From positions 101,806 through 165,805 of the forward strand of contig DUEV01000003.1 in the NCBI GenBank assembly GCA_011170375.1: a stretch of DNA of 64,000 nucleotides, given 5' to 3'. Positions within the stretch are counted from its first letter, which is position 1. Every line of letters starts with the position of its first letter. Source of the stretch: Dehalococcoidia bacterium. GTDB lineage: Bacteria > Chloroflexota > Dehalococcoidia > Dehalococcoidales > Fen-1064. A program made the position numbers and the translations under genes. Below the pieces are notes generated by a model. It saw only the letters and a list, made by a program, of their open reading frames with translations, was not told the origin of the DNA and did not search any database. Below are positions 1 to 9,508 of the stretch, one piece after another.

Positions 1-1
1 C

Positions 2-1078
2 CTGGATGTATCAACAACGAGAGGTCTGTACTCGTGTGACTCCGAAGGCTCAGTTAGACTAGAGTCAGGAATTCATTCGTCACCGGTGGTGGTGGACGGT
101 ATAGTCTACTTTGGCTCCCAGGACCGCTACTTATATGCCGTTGACGCAGATACTGGTACCAAGCTCTGGGACTTCCCGACAAACGGATTTGTGGAGTCCT
201 CACCGGCCGTTGTCGATGGCGTCGTCTACTTCGGGTCAAATGACAGTAATTTCTACGCCCTCGATGCTAAGACTGGCGACTTACTCTGGACTTTTTCCGC
301 CGAAAGGAGCAACCAATCATCTCCGGCAGTGGCTGACAGCATGGTCTTTTTTGGCTCCGATGATTCCAGTATATATGCCCTGGATGCCAAAACCGGCGAA
401 AAGCTCTGGGAATACAAGACCGGCGCTCAGGTCATGTCCTCGCCAGCCATAGCCAACGGTATTCTCTATATCTGCTCATTGGACAATTTCCTGTACGCCA
501 TTCAGGCAGACAATGGGCGGTTCCGCCTGCAGGTATTGGTCAACGCGACCACATCTTCTCCGGCAGTAGAGGATGGTATCGTCTACCTCAACAGCAGTGG
601 TAACCTATTCGCCATCGACGGCAAAGCGAGAAACTGGCCTGGGGAGTATGACATCAGACCTTGGTGGATTCAGTTGTATGCTTGGCGCCTTGCGCCGGCA
701 CCACCGCCGACGTCGGGGTACCTGTGGAACATTACACCAAGATTACGCTTACGAAACTCTTCCTCTTCACCAGTCATAAGTAACAACACCATATATACCG
801 CCTTCGATAAGTACCTATATGCGATAGATATCGAGACGCACGAAAAACTCTGGGAGCTGCCGTTTATAGCTGGAGATAACCTGAGGTCTTCGCCAGCTCT
901 TGGAAATGACGTTCTCTATATAGGCAGCGAGGATGGTTGTCTTTATGCAGTAGACGCTACCAACGGTCAAGAACTCTGGCACCTTGCCACTGGTGGCGCA
1001 ATCGATTCTTCTCCGGCACTAGTCGACGGCATCATCTATGTAACTTCACACGACGGCAAGCTGTATGCCATTGAATAG
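2..1078 (+). CDS. PQQ-like beta-propeller repeat protein, 5' partial
   Basis: The reading frame is open to the left edge of the window, so the true start lies outside; the GTG at 86 is internal. The protein is a string of about seven blades, each carrying an SSPAVxDGxVYFGSxDxxLYALDAxTGxxLW-like unit, the signature of PQQ/YWTD-type quinoprotein propellers (BamB-like). No catalytic PQQ-dehydrogenase residues are evident, so it is probably a non-enzymatic, surface or secreted propeller; its signal peptide would be outside the window. A less regular stretch around residues 205-250 lacks the canonical unit. It converges on the ATP synthase operon, with about 90 bases of featureless DNA between. 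Confidence 0.8.
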   Translation: MDVSTTRGLYSCDSEGSVRLESGIHSSPVVVDGIVYFGSQDRYLYAVDADTGTKLWDFPTNGFVESSPAVVDGVVYFGSNDSNFYALDAKTGDLLWTFSAERSNQSSPAVADSMVFFGSDDSSIYALDAKTGEKLWEYKTGAQVMSSPAIANGILYICSLDNFLYAIQADNGRFRLQVLVNATTSSPAVEDGIVYLNSSGNLFAIDGKARNWPGEYDIRPWWIQLYAWRLAPAPPPTSGYLWNITPRLRLRNSSSSPVISNNTIYTAFDKYLYAIDIETHEKLWELPFIAGDNLRSSPALGNDVLYIGSEDGCLYAVDATNGQELWHLATGGAIDSSPALVDGIIYVTSHDGKLYAIE

Positions 1079-1167
1079 TGCCTCAGCGAACGTAAACAAC
1101 CTGGGCAGTTTGTTGACTTGTGATAAATCTGCCGTCCAGTAGTGTGAGTGAGGCAAGATCGCAAGAC

Positions 1168-1586
1168 CTAGAGCTCCGAGCGTCTCCTTCGTCTCTTTTC
1201 AGCTACTCTGAGACGGAGCAGGGAGCGACGTAACGCTGCCTCGGCACGGGCCATGTCGGTTTCCGACAAAGTTCCTCTAAGCCGTTCTTCGGCCCGTCGC
1301 TTGGCTTCCTCTGCCCGGGCAGCATCAATGTCCTCGGCCCTCTCGGCAGCATCGGCCAGAATAGTAATACGGTCGGGTCGCACTTCAAGGAATCCCCCGG
1401 TGATAGCCATGAATGTCTCCTCCCCACCCTTCCTCACACGGAGTTCACCCGGCTGCAACATCGTCATCAGCGGCGCATGACGTGGTAAGATTGCCAGCTC
1501 ACCGTCAATACCCGGCGCCACTACTATGTCCACGTCGTCCGAAAAGACCAGCTGCTCAGCGGTTACGATATCAAGCCTGATGGCCA

Positions 1587-1587
<1 letters not shown>
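1168..1587 (-). CDS. atpC: ATP synthase F1 epsilon subunit
   Basis: 139 residues, the normal length for epsilon. The N-terminal beta-sandwich (residues 1-85) has the family phrases [30 protein letters not shown] and [18 protein letters not shown]-terminal helical hairpin ([21 protein letters not shown], basic end) follows. Epsilon sits in the F1 central stalk and can inhibit ATP hydrolysis. It is the last gene of the atp operon; its ATG overlaps the TAA of atpD by one base (TAATG), suggesting translational coupling. Confidence 0.96.
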
Positions 1588-3029
<1,442 letters not shown>

Positions 3030-3032
3030 CTA

Positions 3033-3890
3033 TTATTTTAAGGCAGCGGCTCCGCCTGTGATATCCAGCAACTCCGTCGTAATCGACTCTTGCCGGGCCT
3101 TGTTATACAGGAGGGTCAAGTCATCGATGAGCTCGTGAGCACTTTCAGTGGCATTACGCATCGCCACCATCCTGGCCGATTGCTCGCTGGCGATTGATTC
3201 CAGAACAGCGTGGTAAACCTCCATCTCCACAAAACGGGGCAGAAGTTCTCCCAGAACCGCCTCCGGGCCAGGCTCATAAATATACTCCACGTTCTGCATT
3301 GCCGGCATCTCCGCCGGCTCGACCGGCAGGAGTTGTTCCAGAACCGGTGTCTGAGTCATCGTGGTAACGAACCTGGCATACGCCAGGTACACCATGTCTA
3401 CCAGCCCGCTGGAATAGTCATCAATGACAATGCGTGATATCGGGAGCGTATCCAGCAGGCTGGGACGGTCACCAAGCCTAGTAAACTCAGCCCGAACATC
3501 ACGACCGACTCGCCTCATGAACTCACTTCCTTTGCGGCCAACCGTAATTACTGTGACCGGTACCTTCTGCTCCAAAATAAAGCTCGCCGTCGTTCGGTTG
3601 ATATTGGAGTTCAACCCACCACAAAGACCTCGGTCCGACGTAATATGCACCACGGCTATCTTAACGACCGGCCGCCGTTGCAACAGAGGATGGGGCGCTC
3701 CACCAGACTGTGGTAATGCCGCCAGGGCAGAAATAACCTGCCGAATCTTTTCGTCATAAGGACGGCCGGCAACACCGGCTTCCTGGGCACGCCGCATCTT
3801 AGAGGTGGCAATCATTTCCATAGCACGTGTAATTTTGGCTGTGCTTTGCACACCCCGGATGCGACGACGAATCAGACGTATGTTTGCCAT
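3033..3890 (-). CDS. atpG: ATP synthase F1 gamma subunit
   Basis: 285 residues. This is the rotor shaft that couples proton flow through F0 to conformational change in the alpha3beta3 head. The N-terminal helix reads RRRIRGVQSTAKITRAMEMIA, the central domain has the conserved SDRGLCGGLN, and the C-terminal helix has MRNATESAHELIDDL and the RQESITTELLDITGGAAAL ending, all typical. It starts at ATG 3890, 40 bases downstream of atpA. Confidence 0.97.
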   Translation of the reverse strand: MANIRLIRRRIRGVQSTAKITRAMEMIATSKMRRAQEAGVAGRPYDEKIRQVISALAALPQSGGAPHPLLQRRPVVKIAVVHITSDRGLCGGLNSNINRTTASFILEQKVPVTVITVGRKGSEFMRRVGRDVRAEFTRLGDRPSLLDTLPISRIVIDDYSSGLVDMVYLAYARFVTTMTQTPVLEQLLPVEPAEMPAMQNVEYIYEPGPEAVLGELLPRFVEMEVYHAVLESIASEQSARMVAMRNATESAHELIDDLTLLYNKARQESITTELLDITGGAAALK

Positions 3891-3930
3891 GACCTGCTAT
3901 CCACTGCTTTTGTAAAACAAATAAAATGGC

Positions 3931-5445
3931 CTAGGCAGAGAACTGAGTCTTCTTGAACTCCTCAATAGCTGCCTTGAGTACCTCTTCAGTCTCTTCACTG
4001 AGTGTCTTTTCCCGGGCAATCGTCGAGCCAATCTCAGGGTGGCTTGACTCCATGAACCGATGGAAGTCAACTTCGAAACGGCCCACATTTTCCACAGCGA
4101 CATCATCAAGATAACCATTTATGGCTGCATAGAGAATAATCACCTGTTTTTCCACCGGCATCGGCACATATTGCCCCTGTTTCAAGACCTCGGAGAGGCG
4201 CTGGCCTCGCTCAAGCTGAGCACGGGTTGCCCGGTCAAGCTCAGCGGTGCCGAACTGAGCAAAGGCTGCCAGTTCACGATACCGTGCCAAATCCAGACGA
4301 AGCCGACCAGCCACCTGTCTCATTGCCCGAATCTGAGCATTGCTGCCTACGCGTGACACAGATATACCAACGTTAAGCGCTGGCCTTGTACCAGCATTGA
4401 ACAGGTCTGTTTCAAGGTATATCTGGCCATCCGTAATCGAGATTACATTTGTTGGGATGTAGGCAGATACATCACCGGCCTGTGTCTCGATAATTGGCAA
4501 TGCCGTTAGAGAGCCACCGCCATGCTCGTCGGAGTACCTGGCCGCCCTTTCCAGCAGGCGGCTGTGCAGGTAGAAGACATCGCCGGGGTAGGCCTCACGG
4601 CCCGGAGGCCGCCGCAGCAGCAGCGAAAGCTGTCGGTAGGCCCAGGCATGCTTGGAAAGGTCGTCATAGATAACCAGGGCATCCTTACCCTGCTCCATGA
4701 ACTCCTCACCAATAGCACAGCCGGAATATGGTGCCAGGTACTGCAGGGCAACCGAGTCAGAGGCATTGGCGGCGACAATAATAGTGTGCTCCATTGCCCC
4801 GTACTCTTCCAGAGTAGCCGCCACACGTGCCACCCGGGAGGTCTTCTGGCCAACGGCAACATAGATACAGATAAGGTCGCCACCCTTCTGATTGATAATC
4901 GTATCAAGGGCAATGATCGTCTTACCGGTTGACCGGTCACCGATGATAAGCTCTCGCTGTCCTCTCCCCAGCGGAATCATACTGTCGATTGCCTTTATCC
5001 CGGTCTGCACCGGGGTATTCACTGGCTGCCGGGCGGTGACATTGGGAGCGACACGTTCCAGAGAGCGAGTCTTATCTGCCTTGATAGCACCCTTGCCATC
5101 GAGAGGACGACCCAGTGGGTCGATAACACGCCCGATAAGGCCATCACCAACAGGTGCCTCGGCAATTCTAGCAGTGCGCCTTACCTCATCACCCTCTTTG
5201 ATGTCGGTATAGTCACCAAGGATAATGGCAGAGACACTCTCTTCTTCGAGGTTCATGGCAATCCCGATGACATCACCGGGAAACTCAAGCAGTTCATTAT
5301 ATTTCACGGCGGCCAACCCATGTATCCGGGCAATGCCATCACCGACCTCTACAACTTCACCAACATCGACTGCCGTCAATGTTGTCCCGAATTTCTCTAT
5401 CTCCTGCTTGATGGCGGAAGCTATGTCTCGCCCTCTCGTTGTCAT
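3931..5445 (-). CDS. atpA: ATP synthase F1 alpha subunit
   Basis: 504 residues, usual length. This is the regulatory nucleotide-binding subunit of the F1 head. The N-terminal segment [11 protein letters not shown] is typical. The P-loop GDRSTGKT is at residues 169-176; the commoner form is GDRQTGKT, so Q to S is a mild change. Conserved downstream segments include [40 protein letters not shown] and [12 protein letters not shown]. It is followed by atpG and preceded by atpH with 42 bases between. Confidence 0.98.
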   Translation of the reverse strand: MTTRGRDIASAIKQEIEKFGTTLTAVDVGEVVEVGDGIARIHGLAAVKYNELLEFPGDVIGIAMNLEEESVSAIILGDYTDIKEGDEVRRTARIAEAPVGDGLIGRVIDPLGRPLDGKGAIKADKTRSLERVAPNVTARQPVNTPVQTGIKAIDSMIPLGRGQRELIIGDRSTGKTIIALDTIINQKGGDLICIYVAVGQKTSRVARVAATLEEYGAMEHTIIVAANASDSVALQYLAPYSGCAIGEEFMEQGKDALVIYDDLSKHAWAYRQLSLLLRRPPGREAYPGDVFYLHSRLLERAARYSDEHGGGSLTALPIIETQAGDVSAYIPTNVISITDGQIYLETDLFNAGTRPALNVGISVSRVGSNAQIRAMRQVAGRLRLDLARYRELAAFAQFGTAELDRATRAQLERGQRLSEVLKQGQYVPMPVEKQVIILYAAINGYLDDVAVENVGRFEVDFHRFMESSHPEIGSTIAREKTLSEETEEVLKAAIEEFKKTQFSA

Positions 5446-5487
5446 CTAAGCTACCTCCCATCTTCTCCTCGGAAGACTATATTGCGA

Positions 5488-6036
5488 CTACTTCCCCACT
5501 CCACCCAGTTCTCTACGTAAGGCCGCCAGTTTACTACGGATACTACCATCGATGAGCTTATCACCAATCCTGATGATAATCCCGCCGACTATACCGGGGT
5601 CTACCTTTGCCCTGAGTACTATCGGCTTACCCACCATGTCCGTGATACGTTGTGCCAGCTTCAACCTATCCTCATCATCCAGAGGAATAGCTGTGGTAAC
5701 ATCGGCAACCTCAGCCCCTTCGACACCACGGTAGTTGTCCAGCAACTGCTGATATTCCTCAGAAATATCCTCAATCATGCCCAGTCTATCCCTGACCACC
5801 AGCATCGATACCAGCTTCAGAGCCATCGGGTGTATTTCACCAAGTCGCTCAGTCAGTACTCTGGTCTTTTCATCAAACGACACTTCGCGATTGGTCAGTA
5901 ATGCAAAGAGCGACTCATCCCTAACCATACTGGCAATCTTCCTCAGGTCAGACTGCCAGACATTAAGCTCTTTCTGCTCCAGAGCCATCCGGAAAACTGC
6001 CTGTGCATAACGTCTCACATAAACGCTATCAGCCAT
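5488..6036 (-). CDS. atpH: ATP synthase F1 delta subunit
   Basis: 182 residues from the second of two adjacent ATG codons (6036), which stands at a better distance from the AGGAGA at 6041-6046 than the ATG at 6039. The delta/OSCP family is recognisable from the start (YVRRYAQAVFRMALEQ) and from the C-terminal DPGIVGGIIIRIGDKLIDGSIRSKLAALRREL. Delta links the peripheral stalk (b subunit) to the top of F1. It lies between atpF and atpA. Confidence 0.94.
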   Translation of the reverse strand: MADSVYVRRYAQAVFRMALEQKELNVWQSDLRKIASMVRDESLFALLTNREVSFDEKTRVLTERLGEIHPMALKLVSMLVVRDRLGMIEDISEEYQQLLDNYRGVEGAEVADVTTAIPLDDEDRLKLAQRITDMVGKPIVLRAKVDPGIVGGIIIRIGDKLIDGSIRSKLAALRRELGGVGK

Positions 6037-6065
6037 CATATCTCCTAATAGCCTGCCAGCCCCGC

Positions 6066-6566
6066 TTATTCTTTGTCAAGGCCGGTGCTCTCGTCCAGCA
6101 CCTTCTCAATCAACTCGCGGTGCGCTTCCTTGTCCAGTGACTTCTCAATCACCTTTTCCGCCGCCGCCACTGCCAGGTCAGCAAACTCCTGCCGCAACTC
6201 ACCAATTACCTCATCACGCTCTCGCTGTATCTCCTGGCGCGCCTTTTCCACAAGACCAGCCGCCTCCACCTGGGCTTCCTGCTGCGCCCTCTGCCTCGCC
6301 TCATCTCCGGCCCTCATCGCCCGGGCGATTGCCTCCTGGCCTTCCTTTGCAGCCGTCTCCAGTTTCTTCCGGTTTTCCTCCTCAGCAGCCGCCGCCTCTT
6401 CTTTTACCTTCTCCGCCTGCTCTACACTCTCCTTTATCCTCTGAGAACGCTCATCAAACATCCGCAGAATCGGCTTGTAGGCAAAGAAGTAAAGCAGCCC
6501 GAAAAGGACAAGAAAGCTTACAATCTGCGCTATTAGCTGTGGCAAATTAATACCAAGTCCTTCCAC
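6066..6566 (-). CDS. atpF: ATP synthase F0 b subunit
   Basis: 166 residues. One N-terminal membrane helix (about residues 8-28, LIAQIVSFLVLFGLLYFFAY) is followed by a long, highly charged, Ala/Glu/Lys/Arg-rich coiled coil to the end. This is the peripheral-stalk architecture that holds F1 against rotation. A single atpF is present, so the stalk is presumably a b2 homodimer. It lies between atpE and atpH. Confidence 0.95.
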   Translation of the reverse strand: MEGLGINLPQLIAQIVSFLVLFGLLYFFAYKPILRMFDERSQRIKESVEQAEKVKEEAAAAEEENRKKLETAAKEGQEAIARAMRAGDEARQRAQQEAQVEAAGLVEKARQEIQRERDEVIGELRQEFADLAVAAAEKVIEKSLDKEAHRELIEKVLDESTGLDKE

Positions 6567-6584
6567 AGTAACCCCTCCTGGTTG

Positions 6585-6950
<366 letters not shown>

Positions 6951-7006
6951 CTATAGCCTCCTCCTTAATGGTAGTCGAATATATTACATACCTCAGTTGG
7001 TCTTTC

Positions 7007-7981
7007 TCAGTGAGCCTCCTCATGCTCATGCAGGGTAACCGCCATGGTAACAAACACCAGTGTCAGTCCACCAAAGATTAATGCCTGAATAGCACCGACG
7101 AGTAACTCCAGTCCGTAAAACGGCACCGCCAGCAGGTAAGGCATCAGGAAGAGCATCATCAGAATCAGTATCTCACCACCGAGCATGTTGCCGAAGAGAC
7201 GGAATGCAAAGCTGACAAGCCGGATAAAAAAGCTAATCAACTCAAGAAATCCGACAAACATGTCAATGATACCGAAACCAATACTGCCGAAGCCAGCCTT
7301 CACCTTGCCACGAAACAGCAGACCATGTCCACGAATGAACCGACCGCCATTAAAAAACTGCTTGAAGAACAGAAGGCGGCTGTATCTAATACCGAAATAA
7401 CACACGAAAATAAACGATACTATTGACAAGGCCAGCGTGAAATTGATATCGGTATTAGCACCTCGCAGCAGGGGCATAACGTGCTCTTCGCCATGCTCGG
7501 CCACAGTATAGGTAATCGAACCGAAACCGGGCACCAGGCTCAGCCACGAGTTCATGATGACAAAAAGAAAGATAGTGGTAATTATCGGGAAAAAGCGACG
7601 TCCGTACTTCTCACCGGCAACATCCGTGCAGAGATTAAGCAACCACTCAATGGCAAATTCCAGTAAACTCTGAAGTCGTGATGGAATGAGCTTTATCCGA
7701 TGGGTTACCGCCCAGGCCAGGGCTACCAGGACAACAATGGTTATCCAGGAAGCAATAAGGGTATTGGTGATGGTGATTGGGCCGATGTGGCCAATTTCTT
7801 CGGCTGGGAGTTGCACATGCGGTGCGTCCACAGTGAATATATCGGGCAGCCCCACATCACCGACTATCGCTTTACCGAGGGCACCACTGAGGAGACTGAC
7901 AACACCGACAGCCAGGACGATAATAATGATAACAATCAGTACCGGAAAAGAACAACCCAAACAGCCTCTTCTTGTTGACAC
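7007..7981 (-). CDS. atpB: ATP synthase F0 a subunit
   Basis: 324 residues, longer than the common 240-280. A first membrane helix (residues 9-30) and a periplasmic-type stretch precede the conserved multi-helix core. The essential arginine is in SFAFRLFGNMLGGEILIL, and the last helix pair carries GAIQALIFGGLTLVFVT before a histidine/glutamate-rich tail. It forms the proton half-channels next to the c ring. Its start abuts atpZ (overlap of one base at 7981). Confidence 0.95.
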   Translation of the reverse strand: MSTRRGCLGCSFPVLIVIIIIVLAVGVVSLLSGALGKAIVGDVGLPDIFTVDAPHVQLPAEEIGHIGPITITNTLIASWITIVVLVALAWAVTHRIKLIPSRLQSLLEFAIEWLLNLCTDVAGEKYGRRFFPIITTIFLFVIMNSWLSLVPGFGSITYTVAEHGEEHVMPLLRGANTDINFTLALSIVSFIFVCYFGIRYSRLLFFKQFFNGGRFIRGHGLLFRGKVKAGFGSIGFGIIDMFVGFLELISFFIRLVSFAFRLFGNMLGGEILILMMLFLMPYLLAVPFYGLELLVGAIQALIFGGLTLVFVTMAVTLHEHEEAH

Positions 7982-8205
7982 TAGCTATTCCCTTTATCCT
8001 GTTTGTCTTTCAGAAAGGGCCGGAGCATGGCATAGACACCATAGAAAGCGACCACTATTCCCAGCAGCAGACCAACTATCAACCATAAGGGTTCACTGTT
8101 CAGTTTACTATCAAGCCAGTTTCCGCCGACCACGCCCAAGATGATAGAACCAGCCACAAAGAACCCGACACCCAGCATCCCCAACGCCGCCAGTCGCTTG
8201 TCCAT
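7981..8205 (-). CDS. atpZ: AtpZ/AtpI-family ATP synthase accessory protein
   Basis: 74 residues with two membrane helices (about 8-28 and 40-62) separated by GNWLDSKLNSEP, the pattern of the AtpZ/AtpI family found at the head of atp operons. Its exact role is debated: c-ring assembly or Mg2+/Ca2+ transport. It is the first gene of the operon and its ATG lies only nine bases beyond the -10 element of the promoter at 8215-8244, so the mRNA would have almost no leader. The symbol could equally be atpI. Confidence 0.8.
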   Translation of the reverse strand: MDKRLAALGMLGVGFFVAGSIILGVVGGNWLDSKLNSEPLWLIVGLLLGIVVAFYGVYAMLRPFLKDKQDKGNS

Positions 8206-8214
8206 ACCGCCAGC

Positions 8215-8244
8215 AGCATATCAAAATCCACCCTACCAAGTCAA
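8215..8244 (-). promoter_or_regulatory. Promoter of the atp operon
   Basis: Read on the minus strand: TTGACT (8239-8244), an 18-base spacer, then TATGCT (8215-8220) preceded by TG at the extended -10 position. The start codon of atpZ at 8205 is nine bases past the -10, so transcription should begin within about two bases of the ATG. Confidence 0.65.
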
Positions 8245-8295
8245 TTCCTCAGCGATCCTGTCTCTACTCTACCATCAGAATTCTGGTCCCGAACA

Positions 8296-8330
8296 ATAAA
8301 AAGGCCCTTAAACCATCGGTTCCAGGGCTC
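8296..8330 (-). terminator. Rho-independent terminator downstream of the zinc-ribbon gene
   Basis: On the minus strand GCCCT and AGGGC form an outer stem. AACC and GGTT form an inner stem around GAT, with a GG/TA internal mismatch. A run of five T follows. It separates the 8377-9291 gene pair from the atp operon. Confidence 0.7.
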
Positions 8331-8376
8331 TCCGCCATTATTTATTCATGGCATGATTCATGTAGTATCGGGCAGA

Positions 8377-8709
8377 TTATGCCTTCCTCCCGCTAAAGAG
8401 TCGCGAGAAATCGCCGTCAAACTCCTTCAGAAAGTCATGCATGTCAAGCACTTCATCAGCCTTCAGACCATCAGCATCCCGGAATTTCTCCAGCTCCGCC
8501 ACCGACAGGTCAGTAACCACCTCCCCTGCTGTCTCCTCATCCACATTTGCGGCCACCAGGTAGTGAGCATGGCAAGCCATACAGAATACACTCATAAACC
8601 AAAGCTCATCGTGATGTCCGATGACCTCAATATCGTCTATTTCGTATCGCTGACCGCAGCCACTGCATTTGGCCGATGTCATTAACTTCTTGATGGTAGC
8701 TTCTTCCAT
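8377..8709 (-). CDS. CxxC zinc-ribbon protein of unknown function
   Basis: 110 residues. Two CxxC pairs (CSGC at about residues 15-18 and CMAC at about 43-46) make a zinc-ribbon-like module. An acidic helical C-terminal half ends in DFLKEFDGDFSRLF. The family function is not recognised. It follows the bifunctional-nuclease-domain gene by 33 bases and is closed by the terminator at 8296-8330, so the two probably form one transcript. Confidence 0.75.
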   Translation of the reverse strand: MEEATIKKLMTSAKCSGCGQRYEIDDIEVIGHHDELWFMSVFCMACHAHYLVAANVDEETAGEVVTDLSVAELEKFRDADGLKADEVLDMHDFLKEFDGDFSRLFSGRKA

Positions 8710-8742
8710 AGATACGCCTCAGGATACTGGGGAATTCTCGAT

Positions 8743-9291
8743 TCAGGACTTACGCTTGTCAAAGTCCTCAAGGTCGAGACTGTTGATGAAATCATAGAAG
8801 GCAGACATTTTCTTCATTTCTTCTTCACTGACCTGCTTCGCACCAGCACCTTCCACTTCCTTCGGCTCAGACAGCAGCTTGCCGGTTTCCTTGTCCAGCA
8901 AAATACCGGCCTTGTCCAGCACTCCCTCTTCGGCATAGATAGGCGCATCTACCCTTACTGCCAGAGCGATAGCATCACTGGGACGGGAATCCACTTCCAT
9001 CTGCTCGCCATCGACATTGAGGACAACCTTGGCATAGAAGGTATCGTTCTGAAGGTCGCTAACAATGATAGAGTTAATGCTGGCCCCTAAAGCATCAACG
9101 ATTGTATTCAAAAGGTCATGAGTCATTGGTCTCGGTACACTGACACCTTGCAGCTTGACAGCGATAGCATCCGCTTCGGCGGCCCCTATCCAGATAGGTA
9201 GATAACGGTCAGTCATCTTCTCTTTGAGGATTACCACCCGCTGATAATTCATGAGGCTGACACGAATACTATCGACAGTCATCTCTATCAT
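8743..9291 (-). CDS. Bifunctional nuclease (BFN/DUF151) domain protein
   Basis: 182 residues from the ATG at 9291, chosen because AGGAGG lies a few bases upstream; an in-frame start at 9327 has no such site. The BFN domain is clear: VILKEKMTDRYLPIWIGAAEADAIAVKLQG, PRPMTHDLLNTIVDALGA, and RPSDAIALAVRVDAPIYAEEGVLDKAG. In other organisms such domains have reported DNase/RNase activity; here nuclease activity is only inferred. The C-terminal tail is acidic. Confidence 0.88.
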   Translation of the reverse strand: MIEMTVDSIRVSLMNYQRVVILKEKMTDRYLPIWIGAAEADAIAVKLQGVSVPRPMTHDLLNTIVDALGASINSIIVSDLQNDTFYAKVVLNVDGEQMEVDSRPSDAIALAVRVDAPIYAEEGVLDKAGILLDKETGKLLSEPKEVEGAGAKQVSEEEMKKMSAFYDFINSLDLEDFDKRKS

Positions 9292-9410
9292 GGCAGACCT
9301 CCTATCTCCCTCCCCGGCACGATTCATTCTAAACCCAACCTGTCCCTGCTGTCAAATGGCTCACGACTATCACAATCAACCCTATAACCCGCCCAAATCG
9401 GCTCAATTTG

Positions 9411-9419
9411 TGCTATAAT
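9411..9419 (+). promoter_or_regulatory. Extended -10 promoter of ppsA
   Basis: TGCTATAAT: a perfect -10 hexamer (9414-9419) with TG one base upstream. No good -35 is visible, as expected for an extended -10 promoter. The same TGCTATAAT occurs before argS, and TGCTATAGT before argJ. Confidence 0.6.
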
Positions 9420-9427
9420 TATCAAAG

Positions 9428-9481
9428 GCAAGGACTTGCTTTTAGCTGGATTTTTATAATAGTATTGAGCAAGGGACTTGC
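9428..9481 (+). promoter_or_regulatory. Paired palindromes in the ppsA leader
   Basis: GCAAG-GA-CTTGC (9428-9439) and GCAAG-GGA-CTTGC (9469-9481) are two near-identical palindromes 41 bases apart, start to start. They flank a second TATAAT (9455-9460) and lie just before the ribosome-binding site. The placement suits an operator or a structured leader; the regulator is unknown. Confidence 0.45.
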
Positions 9482-9508
9482 CTCTATTTATAAAGGGGGG
9501 AAACATAA

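Noticed and set aside
1079..1167. Terminator between the propeller gene and atpC
   Set aside because: No stem with a T-run was found on either strand in this short convergent gap.
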